Below, piece after piece: positions 8,949 to 18,500 of a stretch of DNA of 64,000 nucleotides. Position 1 is the first letter of the stretch. Every line of letters begins with the position of its first letter. The stretch is from JAHRVQ01 sp051278195 (GTDB taxonomy: Bacteria; Pseudomonadota; Gammaproteobacteria; Pseudomonadales; Azotimanducaceae), in the NCBI GenBank assembly GCA_051278195.1, contig JBNMQM010000013.1, forward strand, positions 17,270-81,269. The letters run 5' to 3'. The notes under the pieces were generated by a model that did no database searches, was not told the origin of the DNA, and saw nothing but the letters and a program-made list of their open reading frames with translations. The position numbers were made by a program, and so were the translations under genes.

Positions 8949-9296
8949 TTAATGGTCGTGGCCATGAGGCCTTGCTGAAAACTGCTCAAATCTGCCTTCA
9001 AGCTCCAGGCTCGAGCAGAGCCCTGTGTCTGCCAGCACATCGGTAAGCGCTTGCAGGAAACAATCAAAGTATTGGTAATCAACACCTGTTTGTGAAGCTT
9101 CCCAGGCTTTGATGCGCGCGATTAGCCGCTCGCGAAATTCGTCCCAGTTAAAATGACCGGCTTCGCAAAGCACCCGAGCTAAACCAAATACGCGGCTCTG
9201 CCAGGGCGCCTCAAAGATGACCTCACCGTTAGCCATAGGCGGCGCGATTTCATTTTGCAATTCCATACCTGATGATAGTTCAATGTCCGACATCAA
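8949..9296 (-). CDS. nitrile hydratase accessory protein
   Basis: A 115-residue protein, last in the nitrile hydratase operon, matching the accessory/activator proteins that follow beta and alpha genes in cobalt-type clusters. It shares with the beta-subunit N-terminal domain the segment F-E-A-P-W-Q-S-R-V-F-G-L-A, followed by a W-D-E-F-R-E-R-L-I helix and an A-W-E motif. It ends in H-G-H-D-H, a plausible metal-binding tail. Known homologues deliver cobalt or swap the alpha subunit into the holoenzyme. The start codon overlaps the stop of the alpha gene by 4 bases, indicating translational coupling. Confidence 0.86.
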   Translation of the reverse strand: MMSDIELSSGMELQNEIAPPMANGEVIFEAPWQSRVFGLARVLCEAGHFNWDEFRERLIARIKAWEASQTGVDYQYFDCFLQALTDVLADTGLCSSLELEGRFEQFSARPHGHDH

Positions 9297-9907
9297 AGCA
9301 GCTCGACGCCAATCATCGAGTCGCGACTAATCAAAGCCGTTAGCTCAGATTCAGTCATAACACTGATTTTTTCTGCAACCTCGAGCGGCGGCATTGGCAA
9401 CACCATATAACGCACCTCAGCACTGGAATCCCAAACACGGATCGATACGGACTCTGGCAAATCGGTACCCATTTCAGCAAGCAATGTTCGCGGCTCGCGC
9501 ACAATACGAGATCGGTAGGCTGGGTCTTTGTACCATTTCGGCGGCAAACCCAAGACAGCCCATGGATAACAGGAGCAGAGCGTGCACACCACTACGTTGT
9601 GTTGGTCTGGCGTATTTTCTAGGACAACAAGTTTTTCGACCTGCCCACCCTCGAGGTCAAATTCTTCGATCCCTTTGGTACCGTCAGCTAACAGGCGTGC
9701 TTTAAATTCCGGATCCCGCCAGGCTCTGGCAACAATTTTAGCGCCGTTCATAGGTCCAACTCTCTCACTGTAGCGCGCTATCACCTCATCTACTGCAGTC
9801 GGTTTTATCAGTCCTTTCTCCAGCAGCAACGACTCAATTGCCTCGGTGCGAAGCGCCTGGGGTGCCGGCGGTTCGTGATCATGGTCATGGTCATGGTCAT
9901 GGCTCAT
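9293..9907 (-). CDS. nthA: nitrile hydratase alpha subunit, cobalt type
   Basis: A 204-residue alpha subunit of nitrile hydratase, which hydrates nitriles to amides. The metal-binding claw is V-C-T-L-C-S-C with Cys108, Cys111 and Cys113. Thr after the first Cys marks the cobalt type; the iron type has Ser there. The conserved Y-P-W-A-V-L-G-L-P-P-K-W-Y follows. Unusually, the protein opens with M-S-H-D-H-D-H-D-H-D-H-E, four His-Asp pairs that could bind Co(II) before insertion. The ATG overlaps the beta-subunit stop by 4 bases. The gene order beta, alpha, accessory is that of cobalt enzymes such as those of Rhodococcus and Pseudonocardia. Confidence 0.96.
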   Translation of the reverse strand: MSHDHDHDHDHEPPAPQALRTEAIESLLLEKGLIKPTAVDEVIARYSERVGPMNGAKIVARAWRDPEFKARLLADGTKGIEEFDLEGGQVEKLVVLENTPDQHNVVVCTLCSCYPWAVLGLPPKWYKDPAYRSRIVREPRTLLAEMGTDLPESVSIRVWDSSAEVRYMVLPMPPLEVAEKISVMTESELTALISRDSMIGVELL

Positions 9908-10635
9908 ATTGAAGACGCCTCGTTTTTCTTAGGGTGGGTTTTTGAAGAAGCAGGTTCACAAAAGGAAGCTTCAGAAAGATAAGGCTCAAATAGATCCAGA
10001 CACAATGACATCGTCTCGCTGCTATCGCCCCACAAAGTTTGGCCAGAGAATTCAACGGTATAAAGGTTTTGAGCTTGCTCACCCTTACCGTGCGCATTGG
10101 TATCCGGAAATACCCAGCCAGCATGACACTGAACCACGCGTCCAACCTTGCCTCGCGCATAAGCAGGCAAACGAGTATGACCAGGCTTTACATCTGTTGA
10201 CGTCATCACAGCATCGCCCTTTTTAAAAAGTGGCGCCGCGGCAGTACGTTGTGAGCCTGGCGCGGCAGGCAGGTCGCCCATTAGGTCAGGGTGATCAACA
10301 GGGCGGGCGGCGATTCGCACAAAGGGTTTACCACCGAGTTCAAGGTAACGTTGTTGGATTTCAATTTGATCCAGGAGACCAGCTTCAATGAGCCCGGTTT
10401 CGACGCCACCCAACCACCGACCGTAGTAACCATCATCTAGATAAGACACCGGGTCGATACGCTCAACCAGATGGCGAAAACGATCCGCACTGTACCAGGC
10501 ACCAGCGGGGCCACTGGCCCGCATGATGGCGAACATTTTGGCTTCCCAACGGGCATGAAAAACCGGCTCGTCCTGCTCACGTTGCACAGAACCAAAACCG
10601 TGTTTGCCACCTAAATCATGAATACCGTCCATCAA
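9904..10635 (-). CDS. nthB: nitrile hydratase beta subunit
   Basis: A 243-residue beta subunit, first gene of the operon. The N-terminal M-D-G-I-H-D-L-G-G motif is the family hallmark, followed by F-H-A-R-W-E-A-K-M-F. The C-terminal half is the SH3-like barrel with the G-K-V-G-R-V segment and the Y-T-V-E-F-S-G-Q-T-L-W-G stretch that packs on the alpha subunit. It has no metal site of its own. Only 35 bases separate its start from the end of prfC upstream on the opposite sense of reading order (prfC lies behind it), so the operon promoter must lie in the prfC 3' region or transcription may enter from prfC. There is no adjacent amidase gene. Confidence 0.95.
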   Translation of the reverse strand: MMDGIHDLGGKHGFGSVQREQDEPVFHARWEAKMFAIMRASGPAGAWYSADRFRHLVERIDPVSYLDDGYYGRWLGGVETGLIEAGLLDQIEIQQRYLELGGKPFVRIAARPVDHPDLMGDLPAAPGSQRTAAAPLFKKGDAVMTSTDVKPGHTRLPAYARGKVGRVVQCHAGWVFPDTNAHGKGEQAQNLYTVEFSGQTLWGDSSETMSLCLDLFEPYLSEASFCEPASSKTHPKKNEASSI

Positions 10636-10670
10636 CCACCCTCGGGTAGATTAGAAGCAGCATGATAGCC

Positions 10671-12251
10671 CTAGGTGATTTCTCGCGTCGAGCGAAAGCG
10701 AATATCGGGCCAGCGTTCTTCAGTCAGGGATAGGTTCACCCTCGACGGCGCGAGATAGGTCAGGTGGCCAGCGCCATCAATGGCTAAATTTGCCTCGGCC
10801 TTACGTCTGAAGTCTGACAACATTTTTGGATCATCGCATTCAATCCATCGCGCAGTATTGGTACTGACGGGCTGATACACACACTCAACCTTATACTCGT
10901 CCCTTAAACGGAACACGACCACGTCGAACTGAAGGATACCAACAGCGCCCAAAATCAGATCGTTATTGGCCAGCGGCATAAAGACCTGAGTTGCACCCTC
11001 CTCAGACAGCTGGGTCAAACCTTGACGCAATTGCTTAGTCTTGAGGGGATCTTTTATTTGAACGCGGCGAAACATTTCTGGCGCAAAGTGTGGTATCCCC
11101 AAAAAGCGAAATTCTTCACCTTCTGTGAACGTATCGCCGATTTGAATCGTGCCGTGGTTATGTAGACCGATGATGTCACCAGAAATAGCATTTTCAGCTT
11201 GGGCGCGCTCACCCGCGAGGAATGTCACGGCATCGCTAATTCGCACATCCTTACCGTTGCGCACGTGGCGCATTTTCATGCCCTGCTCATACTTACCAGA
11301 GCAAACGCGCAGAAACGCCATGCGGTCGCGATGTTTCGGATCCATATTCGCCTGAATTTTAAATACGAAACCAGAAAACTTGTCTTCTCTAGCACTTACA
11401 GGTCGTGAGTCCGACTCACGGTCTAGTGGCGCGGGTGCATATTCGACGAACCCATCAAGCATTTCCATCACGCCAAAATTACGCAGCGCAGTTCCAAAGT
11501 AGACCGGGGTCATTTTACCTTGTCGATAAAGATCGAGATCAAATTGATGACTAGCACCACGCACCAGCTCTACCTCGTCTGAAAACTCATCAAACATATC
11601 ACCCAGCAGGGCTTTGGCTGCATCACTATCGATGCCCTTAATGACCTCGGTTTCGGATAAAACATCACCTTTGCCTGGCACAAAGACATGAATTTCATCG
11701 GTATAGAGGTTGTATACACCCTTAAAACGCTGCCCCGTTCCGATCGGCCAGGTAATCGGCGCACACTGGATCCCGAGTACCTCTTCTACCTCATCCATGA
11801 CTTCAATAGGGTCGCGAATTTCACGGTCAAGTTTGTTAACAAAGGTCAGGATCGGGGTATCGCGGAGCCGGCAAACGTCCATTAACTTAATGGTTCGCTC
11901 CTCTACGCCTTTAGCACCGTCAATCACCATCAGCACGGAATCAACGGCTGTCAGGGTTCGATAGGTATCTTCGGAGAAATCCTCATGGCCGGGCGTATCC
12001 AAAAGATTGACGGTACGACCCTTGTAAGGAAATTGCATCACGGACGTTGTCACCGAGATGCCACGCTGCTTTTCCATCGCCATCCAGTCAGACGTTGCGT
12101 AGCGGTCTGACTTTTTACTCTTCACCGTACCAGCCGTCTGAATCGCTCGGCCGAGCAACAACAGCTTTTCAGTAATGGTTGTTTTCCCCGCATCTGGGTG
12201 GGAAATGATTGCGAAGGTACGTCGCTGATCGACTTGTTCGGTAATGGACAT
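10671..12251 (-). CDS. prfC: peptide chain release factor 3
   Basis: A 526-residue translational GTPase with the normal RF3 length. The G1 P-loop is S-H-P-D-A-G-K-T-T, G3 is D-T-P-G-H-E-D-F, and G4 is N-K-L-D. RF3 speeds the release of RF1 and RF2 from the ribosome after peptide release and takes part in quality control. It is cytoplasmic. The gene follows rimI and a holD-like gene on the same strand, a neighbourhood also known in Escherichia coli (holD-rimI-yjjG-prfC), which supports vertical inheritance of this stretch. Confidence 0.97.
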   Translation of the reverse strand: MSITEQVDQRRTFAIISHPDAGKTTITEKLLLLGRAIQTAGTVKSKKSDRYATSDWMAMEKQRGISVTTSVMQFPYKGRTVNLLDTPGHEDFSEDTYRTLTAVDSVLMVIDGAKGVEERTIKLMDVCRLRDTPILTFVNKLDREIRDPIEVMDEVEEVLGIQCAPITWPIGTGQRFKGVYNLYTDEIHVFVPGKGDVLSETEVIKGIDSDAAKALLGDMFDEFSDEVELVRGASHQFDLDLYRQGKMTPVYFGTALRNFGVMEMLDGFVEYAPAPLDRESDSRPVSAREDKFSGFVFKIQANMDPKHRDRMAFLRVCSGKYEQGMKMRHVRNGKDVRISDAVTFLAGERAQAENAISGDIIGLHNHGTIQIGDTFTEGEEFRFLGIPHFAPEMFRRVQIKDPLKTKQLRQGLTQLSEEGATQVFMPLANNDLILGAVGILQFDVVVFRLRDEYKVECVYQPVSTNTARWIECDDPKMLSDFRRKAEANLAIDGAGHLTYLAPSRVNLSLTEERWPDIRFRSTREIT

Positions 12252-12289
12252 GAGCGAGGACTAGACCGGAAAGGTGGGCATCATACAGG

Positions 12290-12781
12290 TTACAAGGGCT
12301 GTTGGCTTGTGACAGGCTGCGAGGCAAACTCCAACACGAGAACAAGCGCATCCTCACGCCCCTCGCTGGCGGGGTAGTAGCCGCGGCGTAGACCAACTTT
12401 ATTAAACCCCAGGGAATCATAAAGGTCACAGGCAACCCGATTAGAAGGCCTCACTTCGAGAAATACACAACTGGCACCTTTGCTTTTGGCACATTTAAGC
12501 ATGTGTGCCACCAGGATACGGCCAAGGCCTTCACCTTGAAACTCTGGCGCAATACAGATATTCAGCAAGTGAGACTCTCCGGCGGCAACCGATAAAATAG
12601 CGTGACCGAGGGTTTTGTGTGCGCGCTTGACGAGCCAACACTCATTTCCAGAGTGCAAACAGTCCTGAAAAATCCCCTCAGACCAGGGGTGAGAATAGCT
12701 AAGGCGTTCGTTTCTAATGACGTGAGGCAAGTCACCGTAAGACATCGGCAAAATGCGAAAATCAAGCTCGACGCTACTCAC
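12290..12781 (-). CDS. rimI: ribosomal protein bS18 alanine N-acetyltransferase
   Basis: A 163-residue GNAT-family acetyltransferase of RimI type. The acetyl-CoA-binding motif A is seen as I-A-P-E-F-Q-G-E-G-L-G-R-I-L, followed by L-E-V-R-P-S-N and the Y-x-S-L-G-F segment typical of RimI. The enzyme acetylates the N-terminal alanine of ribosomal protein S18. The start overlaps the end of the holD-like gene by 8 bases, so the two are translated from one message. A weak hydrophilic C-terminal tail follows the fold. Confidence 0.93.
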   Translation of the reverse strand: MSSVELDFRILPMSYGDLPHVIRNERLSYSHPWSEGIFQDCLHSGNECWLVKRAHKTLGHAILSVAAGESHLLNICIAPEFQGEGLGRILVAHMLKCAKSKGASCVFLEVRPSNRVACDLYDSLGFNKVGLRRGYYPASEGREDALVLVLEFASQPVTSQQPL

Positions 12782-13478
12782 CTTTCAAGGTCTCCCGCAA
12801 ACCTCCCAGCCATTGCCAGAGCTTTTTGCGCTCTTTGGGCTGAGTAAAAAAGTGCTCCAACTCCGGCAGCATCCAAACTGTTTTACCAGCCACTGTGCCA
12901 GTCAAAACCGTCGTCTCGTAATCTGCAACAGCAACGTGGGGCAGCAAATCGGCGGCATCTCGACCCAACACCAATATTTGGCCGGCTAATCCATTCAGGC
13001 TTTGCCCAAGCACTTGCTTCGCTTCTTCTTGGGATTGAGAAATGTGTTTTGACTTCACCATCGGCCACCGGAAATCCGTGACCTTGGCTGCAGACTTATT
13101 GCCGGACAACGCAAAATACAGGCTTGATAAAAAGTGCTGATGATGGTCGGGTAACCTGGCCAGATCTGCCGAGTAAAGTGATACAAAAGTCACGCCAGGA
13201 AAATCCGCGAATATCAGGAGAAAGCTCGGTTCACTGGCCACAACCGGCACAGGCATGACCGGCGCCTCGATGAGTTCGGGCGAACCTGCCACCGTCGCCG
13301 TCCGACCAAGAGACTGCCTAACGCTTTCAATACTTGAACCACCGCCCACTGCCCGCTCGACCCCGGCTCCTTGCACGTCCGACGCCATAGCCGCAACCGA
13401 CTCAGGCTTCGCGCTTCGTGGCGGGCGACGCCGCCAGACATCGATGCCCATAAGCTCAAGATATTGGCGACTTTTCAT
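12774..13478 (-). CDS. putative DNA polymerase III psi subunit (HolD-like)
   Basis: A 234-residue protein that I do not recognise with certainty. Its N-terminus (R-Q-Y-L-E-L-M-G-I-D-V-W) has the shape of the HolD psi N-terminal helix, which binds chi and SSB, and its place just before rimI is the holD position in E. coli. After about 55 low-complexity residues comes a compact domain (residues 90-234) with L-A-R-L-P-D-H-H-Q, I-L-V-L-G-R-D-A and a tryptophan-rich end. The length is well above E. coli HolD (137 residues). The role in the clamp-loader complex is inferred from position and the short N-terminal match only. Confidence 0.55.
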   Translation of the reverse strand: MKSRQYLELMGIDVWRRRPPRSAKPESVAAMASDVQGAGVERAVGGGSSIESVRQSLGRTATVAGSPELIEAPVMPVPVVASEPSFLLIFADFPGVTFVSLYSADLARLPDHHQHFLSSLYFALSGNKSAAKVTDFRWPMVKSKHISQSQEEAKQVLGQSLNGLAGQILVLGRDAADLLPHVAVADYETTVLTGTVAGKTVWMLPELEHFFTQPKERKKLWQWLGGLRETLKGE

Positions 13479-13509
13479 TTTCGCAACATGACCCGTTTCG
13501 CTATGTTTT

Positions 13510-14370
13510 TCAAGTCAAGGCACTCGGATCGTGCCAGCGCATTAACGATTCCTGCATTGTTGTGGCAACCAACAGACCATTCTGATCAAACATCATGCCA
13601 CGATTGTAGCCCCTGGCTGCGCTCGATTGTGGTGCGTCGAGGGCATAAAGCAACCACTGATCAACGCGAGCCGAAGCATGAAACCACATGGCATGGTCCA
13701 AACTGGCACTTTGCATATCCTTGCGGTCGAAATTGCCGCGATGGGGCAGGCGCGACGTCGATAACAGCGCATCATCAGACTGATAGGTCAGCAGCGCAGC
13801 ATGCAACAACCGATCATCTGAAGAAATGATGCCATTCGCCCGAAACCAACTGTTCTGCATCGGAGGCAATGGTTGGTTTGCCATGACAGCTTTATATTCA
13901 TGCAAATAGGTTATAAACCGATCGTTTCGCATCGCATCTGTGACAGAGGCTTCCTCAGGCGGTTTCAAATCCGGCATTTCACTCTGGTGAGATAAGCCAG
14001 CTTCCTCCACTTGAAACGAGGCATCCAGACTGAAGATCGCTTTGCCGTGCTGGATCGCAGTAACACGGCGGGTCGTAAACGACCTACCGTCCCGAAGACG
14101 ATCAACCGAAAACACAACCGGCACTTTCGCATCTCCCGGTCGCATGAAATAGCCATGCAGCGAATGCGGCGGCCGACCTGCTTCGACGGTGCGACCCGCA
14201 GAAATTAGGGCTTGAGCCATAATTTGGCCACCATACAACCTGCCGGTGCGACCTTTCGGATGGTGGCCGCGGAATAGATTAGCCTCTACCTGTTCAATAT
14301 CCAATATGTCGATTAGCTCGGCCAGACGGGCATGCACGATGGGAACTCCGGAAGTGATAACAACCAGCAA
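13510..14370 (-). CDS. tesB: acyl-CoA thioesterase II
   Basis: A double hot-dog thioesterase of 286 residues, the TesB length. Family landmarks include L-F-R-G near residue 32, G-R-L-Y-G-G-Q-I-M-A-Q-A, H-S-L-H-G-Y-F-M-R-P-G, and in the second half S-L-D-H-A-M-W-F-H, whose Asp is the catalytic residue, and A-R-G-Y-N-R-G. It hydrolyses medium and long acyl-CoA to free acid and CoA. An in-frame GTG at 14337 would give a start closer to that of E. coli TesB, so the first 11 residues are uncertain. It is divergent from the broken acetyltransferase-like gene and not clearly linked to the rimI operon. Confidence 0.9.
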   Translation of the reverse strand: MLVVITSGVPIVHARLAELIDILDIEQVEANLFRGHHPKGRTGRLYGGQIMAQALISAGRTVEAGRPPHSLHGYFMRPGDAKVPVVFSVDRLRDGRSFTTRRVTAIQHGKAIFSLDASFQVEEAGLSHQSEMPDLKPPEEASVTDAMRNDRFITYLHEYKAVMANQPLPPMQNSWFRANGIISSDDRLLHAALLTYQSDDALLSTSRLPHRGNFDRKDMQSASLDHAMWFHASARVDQWLLYALDAPQSSAARGYNRGMMFDQNGLLVATTMQESLMRWHDPSALT

Positions 14371-14390
14371 CCTTGCTTTGCAGCCGGTTA

Positions 14391-14924
14391 GTGGTCAAAA
14401 ATGGATTTTTACTTAAACACGAGAGCGACACAACCTTGCTGGATTTGAAATTTTTCAGGCCGCAGTCAACTTCTGCAGAAGCAAGGCGCGATAGCATCGC
14501 TTTTTGGCACTCAGAAAACGTCTTGCCGGAAAACGTCGCCCAACAGCGCGCGCCTCAAGTCGTGGGCCACGCCTAACTCGAGAATACGCTGGTCGGTATC
14601 GCCAGAGGCTATGTGAATGTTTCTCAAGTATTGCGACAACACTATTTTCACTATCGTACCTATATCGCCCGCGATCACCGCAGAAGTGGCTTTGCCCGGG
14701 ACTTACTGACGTTCAATTTCGAGCAGCTATCCGACTATTTCAGCGCTCAGTAGTCTCCTGCTGCCATCGGCGTCATCTTGGAAATACCAGCAAACTTAGT
14801 CCCCTTGGACAGCCACCTGGTCTGGCCTCAAACAGCAGTTAGCTTTGCCGGTAAAACACCCGAGGGCAGCCATCTACGGGTGCGCTACTTTGAAAAAGTC
14901 AAACTCAAACCGGCGGCCACCTAA
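14391..14924 (+). pseudogene. acetyltransferase-like paralogue broken by two in-frame stops
   Basis: One reading frame runs from about 14391 (GTG; an in-frame TTG lies at 14373) to the TAA at 14922-14924, interrupted by TAA at 14574-14576 and TAG at 14751-14753. Ignoring these stops, it aligns along its length with the intact downstream gene: F-W-H-S-E-N-V-L-P versus L-W-K-S-H-N-A-L-P, F-H-Y-R-T-Y-I-A-R-D versus F-R-Y-R-T-F-A-V-R-D, and L-R-V-R-Y-F-E versus R-R-V-R-Y-F-G. No frameshift is needed. The final TAA overlaps the ATG of the intact copy (TAATG), the layout of a coupled gene pair. Most likely a decayed tandem duplicate; programmed readthrough of two different stops is less likely. Confidence 0.75.
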
Positions 14925-15436
14925 TGCAAAAGATTATCTCTAAGGATGGCGTCGAATTTTGCCTCAACTGGCCTGATGTACCCGCAGAAATCCAAACCCA
15001 GACCATTGATTTGTGGAAAAGCCACAACGCCCTCCCCGCTAGCGTCGACATGGAGGAAAGAGCACAGCCGGCCGTAGCTTTCGCGAGGGACATCGAGACA
15101 GGTATTCCCCTGGGTGTTGCTACCGTCCGGTTAGACCCATTTGATTGGATGGGCGGAGAGATGTTCCGCTATCGGACTTTTGCCGTCCGGGATGCGAGAT
15201 TGCGCAGCATTAGTGTTCAAATGGTGAACTACGCATTCGAACTATTATCCAAATTCAGCAGTGAAACGGGCCAAGGATCAGGCCTTTACATGGAAATAGA
15301 GAACCAACAGCTCATGCAGCATCAAAATGAAGGGATCTGGTTCAAAAGCCGATGCTCCTACATCGGGCTTTCCCCGGAGGGTTGGCACAGGAGAGTACGA
15401 TATTTTGGTCAAGCACAGCTACCCAGCAGCTTATGA
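14924..15436 (+). CDS. acetyltransferase-like protein of unknown function
   Basis: A 170-residue cytoplasmic protein with the size and alternation of a GNAT-like fold, but without a clear Q/R-x-x-G-x-G/A acetyl-CoA motif that I can point to, so the assignment is tentative. Visible features are I-P-L-G-V-A-T-V-R-L-D in the first third, F-R-Y-R-T-F-A-V-R-D in the middle and L-Y-M-E-I-E-N near the end. It belongs to a family of which the preceding broken gene is a second member. The ATG overlaps the stop of that relic. The neighbouring giant surface protein begins 105 bases downstream, but a link is not shown. Confidence 0.55.
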   Translation: MQKIISKDGVEFCLNWPDVPAEIQTQTIDLWKSHNALPASVDMEERAQPAVAFARDIETGIPLGVATVRLDPFDWMGGEMFRYRTFAVRDARLRSISVQMVNYAFELLSKFSSETGQGSGLYMEIENQQLMQHQNEGIWFKSRCSYIGLSPEGWHRRVRYFGQAQLPSSL

Positions 15437-15541
15437 CAAGAGCCAGACAAATTTCTCTGCCAGAGGTCGGCTGAGCATTGCTTGACCCGCCCAAAACAGC
15501 TAATTTAGACGACTGTAATTTTCTCATCAAAAGGCCTCCAA

Positions 15542-18500
15542 TTGGGTAGTGGCAAAACGTCCGACACTTTCAACAGCGACCAGCCTGTTCATCTGATTGA
15601 CAACCCTGAGCTATTGCTTCGCGGCGACTTCAGCCGTGATGGTTTCGACCTAGTAATTACCGGTCCTAATGGACAGTTCGCCGTCATTGCCGACTATTTT
15701 GCCTTTGATCCTCCGCCTAATTTGATGCTGCCGAACGGCGCTGGCTTCTCTCCAGAACTAGTTCAGTCTTTGCTTCATGATGTGTTTGATGACGCGCTCT
15801 ATGCTGGACCGGCTGGCGGCGCCGCGCAGATCGCGATCGGCAAGGTCGCTTTCGTGATTGGCCAGGTCATTCGCAAAGGCGCTAATGGGGATGAGGTCTT
15901 ACAACGAGGCGATACGCTTTTTAAAGGCGATGAGATCGAAGTCGTCGGCGCAGGTCGCCTGCTCGCTAGAATGAAGGACGGCACAACGTTTCGATTGGGG
16001 CAGGATGCGAGAGCCGTATTAACGGATTTCGAATACAGCGAATCTGCCAAAGTGGGCAATTTTGAAGCCACTGTGATCCGAGGTGGCTTTAGCTATAAGA
16101 GTGGTGCCATCTCAAAATTCGCCAACGGCGGCGATCACTCCAAGATTTCCACACCGACTGCCGTTATCGGTATTCGCGGCAGCGAACTGGATGGCACCGT
16201 GTCGTCTTCAGGCGAAACCATCGTCATCCACAAGTCCGGCATCCTGACCATAACCGACATCAACGGCAATAACCCTGTTGAGCTGACAGTTCCGGGCAAT
16301 ACGTCTGTCATCGTTTTAAACGGCAACCCGAGTTTCACGCCTCAGGCAAGCCCGGCCCAGCAACAGACCGTAGAACAATCCCTACCGCCCAAAGATTCTG
16401 CTGAAGATGAGGCCGCTCAAGAAGCGGAGCAGGAAGCAACCGAGGAAACTGCCGCAGAGGAAACTGCCGCAGAGGAAGCAAGCACAGAAGACGCAAGCAC
16501 CGATGACACAACGGACTCTAGCGATGGTGCCGACGATAGCACGGGCGAAGACGAACCAGCGGCGGATGAGGATGCCCCCGACGGGGAAACTGATGAAACT
16601 GTAGAAGACGATGCGACTGAAGACCCAGATGATGCTGATACCGACCCCGCTGGGGAAGATAGTGACGCGGCAACCGATGGTGATGGCGCGGGGGAAAGTT
16701 CTCCTGACGCTGATGGCGCTGATGGTGCTGATGGCTCTAGTTCCGCTGATGGCTCTGATTCCGCTGATGGCGCTGATGGCTCTAGTTCCGCTGATGGCGC
16801 TGATGGCTCTAGTTCCGCTGATGGCGCTGATGGCGCTGATGGCTCTAGTTCCGCTGATGACTCTAGTTCCGCTGATGGCTCTAGTTCCGCTGATGGCTCT
16901 AGTTCCGCTGATGGCTCTAGTTCCGCTGATGGCTCTAGTTCCGCTGATGGCTCTAGTTCCGCTGATGGCTCTAGTTCCGCTGATGGCTCTAGCCTGATCA
17001 GCGAGCCAACACTTGGCGATGCTGGCGGTTCTATTGGCACACCTACCGGAACCACTGTTCCGGCTGGGCCGGCTCCAACGAGCGGCGACAATTCAAATTC
17101 AACGCCAGCACCCACTACCGACGCTCCGGTCGCAGTAGAACCAACGCCAGAAGTGCTGCCTGTCCCAAATAGCCCACCGATCGCGCTCGATGACAGCTAT
17201 ACGATTGACGAAAATACCATTCTCATCGTACCGGCAGTGACCGGAATATTGTCAAACGACACCGATCCCGATTCGGGTAGCAATTTGACCGTTACAGGTG
17301 CGACAGTCACCAGCAGCGATCAAACGCCCATTGCAATTCAGGCTGACGGCTCTTTTGACTTTCTGACGACCAGCTCGCCTGGCATCGACGCGCTGACTAC
17401 AGGCGAAACACTGACGTCGCAGTTTACTTATGTGGTAACCGACAGCCTGGGCTTAACATCCAGCGCCACAGTGACCATCACCGTTCTGGGTGTAAATGAT
17501 GCGCCAGTGGCAGGTACCGACAGCGCATCAGTGTTGGAAGCGTCTTTAACAAACATCTTGCCGCTGACTAACGATGTCGATCCTGAAGGTGACACCTTGA
17601 GCGTAGTCACCGCGGTCGCGACTGCGGGGACGGTGACGGTCTCCGCCGACGGCACCAGCATCGACTACCTTGCTCCCAACACCTTAAGCGAGGGGCAGGT
17701 CACACAAGAAACAATCACCTACACGGTCTCCGATGGAAATACTTCTTCAACGGGCACCGTGACTATCGGCATCACTGGTCAAAATGATCCACCGGTGATT
17801 ATTCCTAACAGCGGCACGCCAGTGACCATCAATCCTGGCGGCGGGCAGGTCGACATCACAGATGCCGTCCTATCGACGATTAGCGATGACAGTACTGGTC
17901 TGACGATTTCGGCTATTGATACCAGCGGCACTTTGGGCACCGTGGTACTGGGCTCTGTACTCTATGATGCGGGCACCGCATTCGACTTTTTAAACGTCAA
18001 CGAAACCTTTTCTGACGTTTTTGGATTTACTGTCGTGGATACTCAAGGACTCACAACCTTAGGTAACTTTTCTTTGACCGTCAGTGGTATCGCAGATGCG
18101 CCTGTAGTCGCAGGACCACTTTCGGTGAACGTCCTAGACAATGAAACACCCAGCACCCTCGACCTGCTAACGGGCGCGACCGATATTGATATAACAGACG
18201 TTTTGTCTGTGACTAACTTGGCTATTACAGGCGATCAGACCGGCATCAGCGTTGTTGGCACTGTCATCAACATCACACCAGCCAACTACACCTTTGCACC
18301 TGGCGTCACCTCTAGCACCATCAATATTAGCTATAACGTGACAGACACGACGGGCTTAACCGCGGCGCAGACCGCGACCATTACCGTCACGCAAAGTAAC
18401 GCGACACCCGTGGTCGCAGCACCCCTGATATTGAGCCTTTCACGAGAAGACTCGCCCACTAGCCTGAACTTACTAAACGGTGCAACGGATGCAGATGGGG

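Noticed and set aside
16417..17115. Long minus-strand open frame opposite the adhesin linker
   Set aside because: It is the mirror of the A-D-G-S-S-S repeat (Ser-Ala-Glu-Leu-Glu-Pro); low-complexity shadow of the real coding strand.
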